From contig CM028922.1 of assembly GCA_016801845.1 (NCBI GenBank), positions 10,565,001-10,629,000 of the forward strand: 64,000 nt of DNA, read 5' to 3'. Within the stretch, counting starts at the first letter, position 1. Every line of letters begins with the position of its first letter. Below the pieces are notes generated by a model. That model had not been told where the DNA came from, did not search any database, and was given only the letters and a program-made list of their open reading frames with translations. This DNA comes from Polydactylus sextarius (lineage: Eukaryota > Chordata > Actinopteri > Polynemidae). Shown piece after piece: positions 1-10,300 of the stretch. A program made the position numbers and the translations under genes.

Positions 1-638
1 ACACAACAACTGCTTCTATCACCTCTCCCCACACACTTCTCACTGTCGGATCCTGAAAATTTACCCCCATGAACCCCCTACACGTTTTTCTGAGATTTGA
101 TACTGATGACTTCATTGTACTGCCATCATTTCAAGCGGTGGTACAGTGGACCTCATTCTGTGTTTACAAGCAAAATGAGAACATTTGTTGGATTTGTCAG
201 TATTTCATTACTATTTCATTTCCAGTAGTGACTTGTAAGTATTGAGGAATTTTACAAAAGACAAAGTCTTTTACATTCAAGGTTGAGGAAAAAAAAAGAG
301 AAAGAAAAAAAAAAAGTCAGATGATGTCTGATGTCAGAAAATGTAAACAACAACAACAACAAAAAAACTATGTCATCCAACCTAGTTTCCTTTGTTCCTG
401 CTTTATAAGAGAAAAGCTTGGTTATTTTCTTATAATTAGACGATGCTGTGTGACATTTAAGTCAGTGTTTTTTTTTTGTTTTTTTTTGGGGGGATGGGGT
501 TTGGTGGGGTACTTGAATGACCTATTTTCCAGTCCAGACACCTTTTGAGTAGCTAATCACTGTTAGTCTGCCTGACAGTGCCTGATATCTGGGGTGGGAT
601 GTTCTCCAGTGTCTGTGTGTCTGTCAGTCACAGCTGTT
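1..638. other. Noncoding DNA, no gene seen
   Basis: AT-rich sequence without a recognisable exon. It holds A-rich tracts near 290-315 and 350-366, a T-rich run near 468-487 and a G-rich run at 488-509 (tracts of 6, 4, 2 and 4 G). The short reading frame at 321-548 translates to low-complexity sequence and is not credible as a gene. Confidence 0.6.
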
Positions 639-714
639 TGTGTGTGTGTTTGTGTGTGTTTATGTGCATGCGTGCGTGTGTGTGTGTGTGTGCATGCATG
701 CACATGTGTTTTGT
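639..714. repeat. Interrupted (TG)n microsatellite
   Basis: Alternating TG tract with TT, CG and CATG interruptions. Its 3' part includes a 16-bp perfect palindrome at 689-704 made of TGTGCATG and its complement. Alternating purine-pyrimidine DNA of this kind is prone to Z-DNA formation and length polymorphism. Reading frames across it are artefacts of the repeat. Confidence 0.9.
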
Positions 715-820
715 ATTCACTGCCTCTCAGTTCTTTGGGAATTTTAGTGATGTCCTACAACTGTGCCCTTAATCTAATCACTATCATCCATATAACAGCA
801 ACAACAGCAATAATAAAAGT

Positions 821-863
821 ACTACAACTACTACTACTACTACTACTAATAATAATAATAATA
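821..863. repeat. Compound (CTA)n(AAT)n microsatellite
   Basis: About seven CTA units run directly into about five AAT units, a compound trinucleotide array. It is simple-sequence DNA with no coding meaning. Confidence 0.85.
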
Positions 864-3462
864 CAAATAAATTGTATAGATCAGTACAGATCACTGAGCT
901 ACATTTACCATCAATAATGACAAAGTAGTAAACTCCCAAGATGTGACAGAAAACAAAAAACAAACAAACAAAAAAAAAAAGTAATGACTGAGCAGTAAAA
1001 TAGACAAAAAAGGATGTATCTAGGTATAATGAATAAACAACATGAAGAAAAAGAAGTACTACCTCCCTCTGAAGCTCTGAAGCTGAGACTCGACTACAAC
1101 CACAGTCCTGGACATATTTTAGGATCTACCTAGGGAGGCAGGGGACCATAGGGGACCTGGGATCTTCCTGATACACAGCAGTGTCTGCTCTGTTGTCCAA
1201 GTTACTATTGTGTGCAGTGATTTGTTTATGCTTTATGTATTTTTATTTTTTCCTGTGGCACAAAAAGCTCAGGAAAGTCTTAAAAAAATAAAAACAAACA
1301 AAAAACAGCATTTTGAAATAAATATCTCAAAAACGTCACTTCATTATGTGAAAATTGAAAGTGAAAACACGTCTAACAATGAAAAAAGAAACACTTCTGT
1401 AAGGGCTGACAGAGGTTTTCATAATTAACAGTGACACACTTGACTTTCAGAAACAATTTCCTGCTGGAATTTTTGGTGAGCGAGTGTCACCAAAACAACA
1501 GCGGGAGAAAGTTTACTTCAAATAGATGAAGCCATTGTCATTCATGACCACACTGAGATGAAATCAACATGTTTATTACTGGTGTAATTATTTATGAGAG
1601 GTAGATTTTCCCCTTCGCAGCTTTCATGTTGAAGGGATTTTAGATTTAGCTGTTGTTTTTCCAGATTGTGACAATTTCTGAATACCGTTTTCTTTGGTCT
1701 TAAAAATTCTGCATACTATTAATAATTTTATTTCTTCAAAATTTAAAATCTGAGTACACGAGTAAGAAACTGATGCACTCCCATCACCGTAAGTGCAACC
1801 AACTGTGAGTAGAAACTGTCTTAACGTAGGCTGTCCACATCTTCATTATGCTACACAGTGTTTTACATTTGTGTAACTGACTGTGTGAATGGATATGTGT
1901 CAGTGTGATTCCTCCCAGTTAAACAGCAGAAGACAGCATTTTATGAAACTGTTGCATTTAAAAAAAAAAAAAAAGTATTGCTCTGTACATAACTGCAATG
2001 TGTTTAATGAGGCCAATATGCCATTTCACACATGCTTGCTGGGAATCACAGTGGAACACACAGTGCTTGTGATGTCACCTTCATAAATCACATTCTTGCA
2101 AGTCTGGATTTAAGAGTTGAGCAGATTCTAAAATCCATTTTGATTTCCACAGTGGCACGAGGTAATAAATCATTAAGCACGCCCCCTTATGCATCCTCTT
2201 AAAGAGCAGTGAGCACCGGCTTGTAAATCTCCTGTGACTTTGCCATCCTCCTGTCCTCAGTCTTGGGTAAAAACAAACAAAAAAAAAAACCCTAACCCAT
2301 TCTCGTCCTAACGTGATTCACCCAAGCACTTTCAGGCTTTTGATGTTTATGAAAAAATTACGTTGTAGCAAAACTGAAACATGTGTGCTTTCATTCTCCA
2401 CCTCTGACTTATGTCTTGTACTGCTGCATACAGTAAGCCTTTGAAGCCTTACTGTAGCTGCATCGCTTTAAAAACACAAGATAAGGTGCAGAACTAATTT
2501 ATGTGACTTGTGAGCAGGTGGGGAAAAGGAATACTTTTTAACAGCAGGAACACTGTTGAAATGGAGGTACTGAAATGTAAGGAAAATCATGTTAGTGTGA
2601 CATATTATAAGATTTCATTTGAAAAGTATACCACTTTTTAGGGACACTTTTGCGTGCTTTTTCAAGCTTTTCACATCCCATTTTACAGCATGTCATTTAA
2701 TGCCTTTTTGGTTAGAGTTTGAGGGGTTAGACCTTGGATGTAAGATGTAATGACACAAAAAAAAGTGCAGTGATCACACCAAATAACAAACAGGTAAAAA
2801 CAAACAAACAAACAACATACTTCTACTCTATATGGTGCAAAATGGTTTTTCCACCAAATTGTACAGTTACTGTAGGATACTTCCTCAATGTAACCTGTCC
2901 TGTAATTCTCAAATACCTGTATATTTGAGGATTAAATGGGGCTCCCAGTATGTTTCAAAAATGATCAGATGTAACCTTTATTATATTCTATATATTTAAG
3001 ACTTGATTTGACACTCATTCTGACAAACCATATAGTCAACTTTAGCAACGAAGGATCTCTAGAAGATCATTGCGATTTGAGCATCAAACTGCATATCTTC
3101 AATCAGGATAGACTGCATCCTGAGTGACAAAGAGAATTTTAATTGCCATGTGCAAGAACAAGAGGAGGAACTGAGATGTGAAAGTCTTTGGCAATTAGAC
3201 CCCGACCTGATGTTATCTAGTTTTAAAGGGGTGATGCTGTGCATGTATGAAATCCCTTGAGGTCTTAACACTGGTGCTGGTGGAGTGATGGGATGAAGAG
3301 AATCCTGGAGACCTTATGTGATGAACAGAGAACTTTAGCATTGGAAAAGAAAACTGGCAGTAAACAGTGGTGGAGGTGAAGCTGATTGAGATTTTGGCAA
3401 AATCTAATTGACTTGCAGTAAACGCAACATAGTTAACGGGGAATTCTCTGTGAATAAACAGC
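864..3462. other. Noncoding DNA, no gene seen
   Basis: No exon, RNA gene or recognisable element. Short A-tracts occur near 951-980, 1960-1974 and 2278-2290. Two blocks (about 1440-1640 and 2140-2260) are of even complexity, with little simple sequence and several TAAT-type homeodomain words. They look like possible conserved noncoding DNA, but nothing in the sequence alone proves it. Confidence 0.5.
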
Positions 3463-3523
3463 TGTTAATGTTAACACCAATATAGAGCAATAGCAAAAAC
3501 TCTAAATACAACACCTTTAAGTC
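3463..3523 (+). repeat. Short dispersed repeat fragment, related to 54759-54812
   Basis: This stretch and 54759-54812 share a GTTAA...GCAAAAACT...TAAATA(C/T)A(A/G)CAC(C/G)TTTAA pattern with small indels. They are therefore diverged copies of one dispersed sequence. The same tail resembles a common fish repeat end that I recall, but I cannot name the family. Confidence 0.45.
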
Positions 3524-4160
3524 TTCAATTGGGCTTTTCTCGAATTGTTTTGGACTTGCGTCAAATGACATAAGACTGGCTCAAGCACATCAGTCACTCT
3601 GCACACATGGCTCTTTAATACCAAGCTGTTAAGTCTATGATAAGGATTGTGTGCGCAAATGGCCTCTGGTTATGGTATTTATCTTTCCATAATTGTGCCA
3701 TGACAAAGAGTCATTTCCAATTTGTCTGTGAAGTTTAGAATCTACACATTTTCTATTACATTTATCTTTGTGGTAAAGCAAGATAAAAGTAATCTGCTTT
3801 CAATGAGTTAATTTTTTAGTTCTTGTACAAAAAGCCTGCTGCCAGGAGATCAACTAAAACCATAAAATTTGATTATATCTCACCCAATCTGGCCTCCTCT
3901 CACTAGTTCACTTGAGCTGATCTGACTTTTAAGTACTTGTCTTGAAAGAGCAGCCATTACATGTACTTACACCATCATGGTTATCTAACCTTTCCATTCA
4001 AACTCAAAAGCTATTTGTTAGCTATCTATGTCATTTTTTTCTTCTGGTGATGTAACAGTTTAACAATAACTCCACCATTAACAGCCTTTCTTATTTGAAC
4101 TTTGTACAATGGAAGTAACAAAGAGTGAATTTGCAGTAAATGTGGGATTGAGTCTGTATA

Positions 4161-5025
4161 CACTGATTGGCCTCAACACTGTGACCACCTGTCTAATATA
4201 GTGTAGGTTTCCCTTTTGCCACGGAAGCAGCCTTGACCTTGTGGCACCAGGATGTTAGCAGTAAGTCCCAGTACATCCTGCAGATGCTTGATTGGACTGA
4301 GAACTGGGGAATTTGGAGGCCAAGTTAACACCTTGAACTCGTTGCTGTTTTCATCAAATCATTACTGAAGCATTTTTGCAACATTGGAGCATTATCCTGC
4401 TGAAAGAGGCCACTGCCAGTGTGAAAACTGTTTCCATGAAAAGATGTACATGATCTGCACAAATGTTTAGGTAGGTGGTCTGCATCAAAGTAACATCCGC
4501 ATGAATGGCAGGACCCAAGATTTACCACGTGCCCATTGTGGGAGCTTTTGATGGTTGACAGGGATCAGTCGAACCATGACCTGTCTACACAGCCACATAC
4601 CCAACAAACTACGATGCGCTATGTTCTGACACCTTTCTATCAGGACCTGCATTAACTTTTATAGCAATTCAAGCCATGGAAGGACACGCAAGTCTTGGCT
4701 GTCCGTGATCTTGTTGCAAGGTCACTGATTTTCTTTCATCACTTTTTAGTAGGTACTAACCACCACAGATTAGAGACAACCCACAAAAGCTTCACTTTTG
4801 GAGATGCCGTGAAAAAGTTATCTATCCATCACAATTGGTGCCTTGTCAAAGTCACTCACATCCTTAAGTTTGTCCATCTCTCCTGCTTCCAACACATCAT
4901 TGTTGAGAACAAAATATTCACTTGCTGCCGAATATTTCCCACCCATTGACAGGTGCCATTGTAACATTGTAATCATTGTTATTCATGTAACCTGTCAGTG
5001 GTCATAATGTCATTGCTCAACAGTT
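4161..5025 (-). mobile_element. Tc1/mariner-like transposon, internally deleted
   Basis: The element sits between TA dinucleotides (4159-4160 and 5026-5027), as expected for Tc1/mariner insertion. Both ends resemble the terminal repeats of a widespread fish Tc1 family (CACTGAT...GTGACCACCTG on the left, CAGTGGTCATAATGT on the right), although the right tip is eroded. Transposase text reads on the minus strand. It is about 865 bp, against roughly 1.2-1.3 kb expected, with one deletion near 4520-4530 and a degraded DNA-binding region at about 4680-4870. A second copy of the same family lies at 60370-60870. Confidence 0.88.
4268..4528 (-). pseudogene. Tc1-like transposase catalytic-domain remnant
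   Basis: Minus-strand translation of 4325-4528 contains GLFQQDNAP, the conserved block carrying the second catalytic aspartate of the Tc1 DDE domain. Just downstream, in another frame, 4268-4314 reads SPVLSPIKHLQDVL. This corresponds to the family motif SPDLNPIEHLWDVL but with aspartate, asparagine and tryptophan replaced. The frame change and the sequence missing upstream mean that no functional transposase can be made. Confidence 0.85.
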
Positions 5026-5026
5026 T

Positions 5027-7103
5027 ATGTCTCCATTGTGTCAAGTACATTCAAAAGTTGTCATAACCCACATTTTTCACAAAAAGATTATCTGGTATCA
5101 TTCCACAACAAATTCATATACAAAGACAACATATGATTTACAGAAACCTTTAAAATATAGGAATCCTCAATGACTTGTGAAGGTGTGTGTGTGTTCTGTC
5201 GAGGACATGAACGTGTAAATGAACTACTATAATAGGTGTTTGCCTGTCTTTGCTTTGCTCTGCTCAGACAGCTCGCACCGTCTGTCAGCTCAGCCTAAGT
5301 GCCTGGTTTGGCTCAAAATAGGAATGCATTTCTTTCAGACCCCTGCGAAATTTGCTAAGTGAAAGTTCAGTTGCATTGCAGTGAGATCAGCAGGGTGGCT
5401 AAGAACGTTGGTTTTTCCAGACATCTCTCAACATGTCTGATCTCAGTGAGTAAAACCTCTAACGATGTGCAGGAAAGCACATCTTCAGAGGCGCGTAGCG
5501 ATGCTGCAATGGGAATACGCAGAACAGAGTGCCTGCAAACCTTAATTATTCACAGCAGGGAGGCCATTGTCTGGCACTTAGGACGGAGACACAAGAACTA
5601 ATCAGCAGGTGACAGTCTCCACAGGACCTGTGGGATTGAGTATCCTGGAATATGATTTCTCCTTCAGGCCTCTTCTGTGGAAAATGCAACCTTCTGGGAA
5701 GGACGTAATAGGTTTTTTTTTGCTTTTGGGAGGAATTCATCATGGAAACATGACATTTAAAGCACCTCTATAGTTGTTAATAAAAGGTACTGACAAACAA
5801 AGCAGTTTACCTCCCTTCATGTGCTCACAGTAGAACCAATGATCGAACAAAACTGTGCAACATAGTGAAATAACACAATACAGATGCAGTTCACACAGCA
5901 GGCACCTCACATTGAACTGCATTTCATCTTAGGTAGCTATTTAGTCTTTGTATACAATGTCAGCATTATTCCTGTAATACAGGCAGACTCCACATAATAA
6001 CAGTATTATACAGATGTAAGAAATCTGCCTCAGCTGTAGCTTCTGTGTTGCTGATCTGTGTTTGTGTAGCTACACGCAGCTTTGCTGAAATCTGTGGGTC
6101 TATTGCTGAGTGTGCTGTATACTTCTGTATTAAAATGTGCTTTAAAAATACTATTATATCGAAGATGATAAGTAGAGAAGGTACATTTTGGAGGCGATTA
6201 TCACCATTAACTACATAACAATTGAGCAGCAAAGGAATTAAGCTTGCATTTAGATAACACCACAATACAGATGAACACACACAACTTTACTTTTCTCATG
6301 GTAAGTGTGAACACCCAGGCTTATTAAGTTCTCCAATAGTTTTGATCTTTGTCATATTTCATCATAGGTGTGAAGTGTTGAAACCCTTGGGCTCCTGAAC
6401 AGTAACTTCTCTTGTGTCACATTTGCCTTTGTTTGCAAGGAAAACATTCAGTGTGACAAGTTATTCCTCAGAGTACAAATTCCTCCATTAAAGCAGTCGT
6501 GGTGTTGGCATAGATGCTGGGACAAGATGACAAAATGTTATGACCCAATGAGCTGCAACAAAAGCAGTCAGTCTCAGTGAAATAGACATAACCGGTATCT
6601 ATGACTTCATCTTTGGAAGACATCAAAAGGAGGAAATAGGAACAAGAGGGAAACGCTGCATGGAATCATATTTTAACATAAAAATAGGGCGGGGGTGCTC
6701 ACTTGTCTTGTTCATATCTTACACAATTGAAAATGAATTTATAGACAGTTCAGTTAATCAGTCAAGTCTATTTATCAACTATTATGTGACCCTGGCAGAA
6801 GGACAACATGTTTGGCATTCTCAACTGTTCATTGCAAACTGTCAGACAAAACAAAATGAAAACTAATTGCACTAACAACATGCCTGGTGTGCTTAATTTT
6901 TCCCTGTGGATGCTTAGCTATGTCTTGAATTGGCTTGTTAAGGTATCTTACTAATTGCTAGACACTGTGGCATTTATCATCTGCTTCACTCTGACACTAT
7001 AACTACATTAGCTATAGCTTATCCTCAACCAATGTGTCATCCAACTAGTTTTTAGAAACAGTAGCAAAAAATTGTGCATAGGTCTCCAAGGGAGTGACAC
7101 ACA
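5027..7103. other. Noncoding DNA with a possible conserved block
   Basis: No gene recognised. The stretch 5250-5620 is less AT-rich, free of simple repeats and contains ordered words such as a TTAATTATT core. It could be a conserved noncoding element, but I have no direct proof. The rest (5630-7100) is ordinary AT-rich sequence, and its short frames on either strand have no recognisable domain. Confidence 0.45.
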
Positions 7104-7134
7104 ATATTATTATTATTATTATTATCATTATTAT
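7104..7134. repeat. (ATT)n microsatellite
   Basis: About seven to nine ATT/TTA units with one CATT interruption. Simple sequence with no coding meaning. Confidence 0.85.
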
Positions 7135-7457
7135 ACCTTACACCATATTGATACTGTTTGGTTGCTATTCTAATGTTTCTACATACAATAGTCTTTATCA
7201 AGGTGGATTAATTAACTCTTTGAGTTGGCATGGTTAATCTGTAATGCTGGGTTCAATAGTCAAATAATGAAAAATTGGCAAATAGTCTGAATCAATCAAC
7301 ATTAGGTAACTGCACAAGTATTAGCTATAATAGCGAAAATAAACAACAGTCTCCACAATCTTTTTTATATTTTTAACCATATCATCACATACTCTTAGCA
7401 GCCAAAGGGTGACGGAGAAATGTCAATGCGATCCAGATTATATTTGACAGCAGCTTT

Positions 7458-7485
7458 TCATCATCATCGTTATCATTATTATTAT
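7458..7485. repeat. (TCA)n/(ATT)n low-complexity tract
   Basis: Short TCA units grade into ATT units directly before the hAT-like element. The last eight bases (7478-7485) serve as its left target duplication. The low complexity of this tract weakens the target-duplication argument somewhat. Confidence 0.7.
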
Positions 7486-7945
7486 CAGGGCTGTCAGCGT
7501 TAACAGGTTAATAAAACAAATATAAAATAATTTAACAGTGTTAATGCAAGTTTGTTTACTTCCGGTGTGCGCTGACCTCTGACACGAAAGCAGCCGATTA
7601 TCCGCACTAAACTGTCACTTGCCTGCAGTCAGTCAGACAGGAGAGATGGAGAGGCAGTAGCTGAAGATGGAAAGAGGTGAAGGACTGACCGTCCTCCACA
7701 GCGTAGTGGAGGACGGTGGGCTGACTGAGGTGATTGGAATTGCTTCAGGTAGTGTTTCCCATATATTAACAAGACTGTAGTGCCCTGTCATAGACTAGTT
7801 TGCTCCGCCATAGTTTCCAAATTGGACCAGTGATAATTGTCCTTCATGCATTAGAACACTTGGCAGCTCAGTGTGCTGGACAACATGAGTGCTGGACATG
7901 TTAAATGTTAATTAGTTATTTTTTCTAAATCTATTGTCAGCCTTC
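7486..7945. mobile_element. Short hAT-like non-autonomous transposon
   Basis: It starts with CAGGGCTGTCAGCGTTAAC, like fish hAT ends I recall. It ends with a partial complement, 8 of 12 terminal bases matching when read inward. It is flanked by identical 8-bp ATTATTAT copies at 7478-7485 and 7946-7953; an 8-bp duplication is the hAT hallmark. At 460 bp, with no transposase text, it would need an autonomous partner. The left flank is an ATT-type microsatellite, so the duplication could partly be chance. Confidence 0.65.
7688..7717. repeat. Perfect 12-bp hairpin inside the hAT-like element
   Basis: ACCGTCCTCCAC (7688-7699), a 6-nt loop, then its exact complement GTGGAGGACGGT (7706-7717). Perfect internal stems like this are common in non-autonomous DNA elements. 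No role can be assigned. Confidence 0.9.
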
Positions 7946-7953
7946 ATTATTAT

Positions 7954-9039
7954 AGATAAAAAATGGCACTGAATGTATGACTGGTTTTTGGAATATGCAG
8001 TTTTGTGTATTGTAACAATCGATAAATTGGTCCAGTTATTCTAAGAAATAAAAAAAAAAGTTTTTATTTAGTTTGCAAGAATTGATATTTTTGGCCACTT
8101 GATGGAAACAGAACCAAACTGTATAAAATAAATAGATAAATAAATAAATAAACATAACATGAACATACCATCACCTTTACATGAAAATGACTGTTGAGAA
8201 TGAACGCCAACAGTAAACTTGCAGCCTTAAGGAAAAACAAAACTTATATAAGGATCTATATTTTATCCATTTATTTTATATTTTTTAAAGACATTCCGGT
8301 ATTTGGGAGTGGAGGTGATGTGAAAGTTTGTCTGTGGACTTTTGGAAAGACTTCCTGTCACATTTCTAACTGATCTGAGCTTAGAAAGAAGAATGTAAGA
8401 ATTACCCATTCTAGGAAACATGTGTCTTGTGCATGTACTACATTTCAATTTCAGTGTCATGACAGTCAATTTCAGGCTGATTTTACTTCAGCATGAGCAG
8501 TAGTTCCTTTTCCCTGTGTGGATATGCTATGACTGTTTCACTTATGTCTGTGTCTGATCTTCCTTTGACCTTCTTCGTTTTCCTTTTCCCTTTCCCTGCC
8601 TGCTGTCTGTCCCCACTTACCCCTTGGATTTCAAAACCTGTTTGAATCAACTGAAGTGAAGGCTTCAGGCAATGAAAAAAAAAGGGGGGGAAAAAGACAA
8701 AAAGAAAAAAACACACACAAATCGGTCTTGTCAGAGGTTTTCTCTAACTTTCAATTTTCTTTCTCCCTCTTGTTGCAATGTGTGCATCACCTTTCTAGCC
8801 AGCTACTGTTATGATTCTTTTCTAAAAAAAAAAAAAAAAAAGAAAAGAAATACAAGCAACACTGTCAGTAACAGTTTCTGTGAATGCGTGACAACAATGA
8901 AGGTATGCTTAAAAACAGACCTTGCAAAATTGCTTTATCTTTATCCGTCTTTCACAAATAATGTTTGATCTCTAGTATTACTCAAATAAGAATTAATTTG
9001 CATAATATACATAATCTAATCAAGAAAAGAAACCAGATT
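7954..9039. other. Noncoding DNA, no gene seen
   Basis: AT-rich with an (AAAT)n tract at 8123-8154, A/G runs at 8675-8710 and a long A-tract at 8825-8842. Reading frames across the A-tracts are lysine-rich artefacts. No element or exon recognised. Confidence 0.55.
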
Positions 9040-9500
9040 TAAGAGTCTACAGCCGCCAGCGGTTCTGTCAAACTGCCTCATTCACTATAATATACATAAA
9101 AACAACTATCACTGTTGTCTGAAATCACAGAAGGTCATGTCGGTACCAAGATGCATTATAATCCATCCAGCAGGTGTTTAGATGTTTGAAATGTCGACCT
9201 GCTGGTGGCTGTAGAGGAAAAGTCTGGGGATCATCAGATTCATGCAAAGTCTCCTGGGAAACATTAATCTCTGAAACTAAATTTCTGCCAAGCCATCTTG
9301 CAGAGGTATAGATGTTTCACTAGATAACTGCTGGTGTGATTAAATGAATACACAGAGGATCATCAAAGTCATTAGGGTTTATCCTCCCAGCATTATAAAT
9401 ATCTGTACCAAATTCCTGACAGTTGCCGAGAGGTTTTACCAAAAACTATGAATGTCAACCACCTGGTGGCACTGGAAGAAAAATCAGGGAAACAGAAAAA
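9040..9500 (+). repeat. Repeat A, copy 1 (common teleost dispersed repeat)
   Basis: This matches a sequence I recall as frequent in percomorph genomes. It starts with a GTCTACAGCCGCCAGCGG-type block. Units follow with the words CCATCCAGCAG, ACCTGCTGGTGGC, GAGGAAAAGTC, ATCATCAAAGTCATTAGGG and ATCTGTACCAAATT. Part of the unit occurs twice within the copy (about 9150-9300 and 9350-9500). I am unsure of its class. Related copies lie at 10020-10300, 28985-29035, 36400-36735, 49531-49680 and 63500-63560. Confidence 0.65.
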
Positions 9501-10019
9501 ATGTGTCCATTTTAGAAAAATAAAACACAAAGTGTAGCTTGAGTTTCTTGTGTTTTTTCATTTATATTTATTCATTCTTTAAATTCAGCTGCTTTAACTC
9601 GTCTTTTTCTCTTTCTTTTCCCCCTACATCCAACTCATTTCTCTTTCATTGTTGTCTCTGAGCTCGTCTCTTGTACGTGTGTGTGCTTCACACTTGCTGA
9701 CTTGAGTCGTGGCGCTTATCAAAATGCACAGATAGCAAATGCTCCGGACTAGCGTTAATGCATGAACTTGGCAGCAGAAACACACAATGAACTTCCACTG
9801 TGTGTTCTTGTAATACTAGAATTAATGAGTGTCATTTTGCAGAGTATTAAGAAAATCAATATTTTAAATTGATGATTGCACAAACTAAAAAAAGTAATAA
9901 ATCCAGCCAGTGGCTATACTGGCCATCTTTTGAAGGTTGGTTTGCCAGAGCCAATCGTGGTTGACACTGAGTGAGAGGCAGGATGCAATCGTTAACTGGT
10001 CACCAGTTAATCACAGGAA

Positions 10020-10300
10020 GTGAAGACTTATTACATTGCAAAGTTATTACAGGTTAGCCTTGAAGGAAGATGGATGTGCGTACAACATTTCACGGCAATC
10101 AATCCATTAGTAGTTGCTATATTTCACTCAGAACCGTAAATGTTAACATTATGGTCCTACTAGATGAAAATGTAGGCGATACATCATCTTGGATCATGAA
10201 CGTTCAAATGATCGTCTGGTGATGCTATAGACAAAATATAGCCAAGGGCTCAGCACAATTCATCCACTGAGCACCATGAATATCTGTAAAATGTTTTAGA
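10020..10300 (+). repeat. Repeat A, copy 2
   Basis: It contains the same ordered words as copy 1: CGGCAATCAATCCATTAGTAG, TATTTCACTCAGAACC, AAATGTTAACATTATGG and ACCATGAATATCTGTA. It is diverged and rearranged. It may belong to one original insertion with copy 1, separated by about 500 bp of unrelated sequence. Confidence 0.6.
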
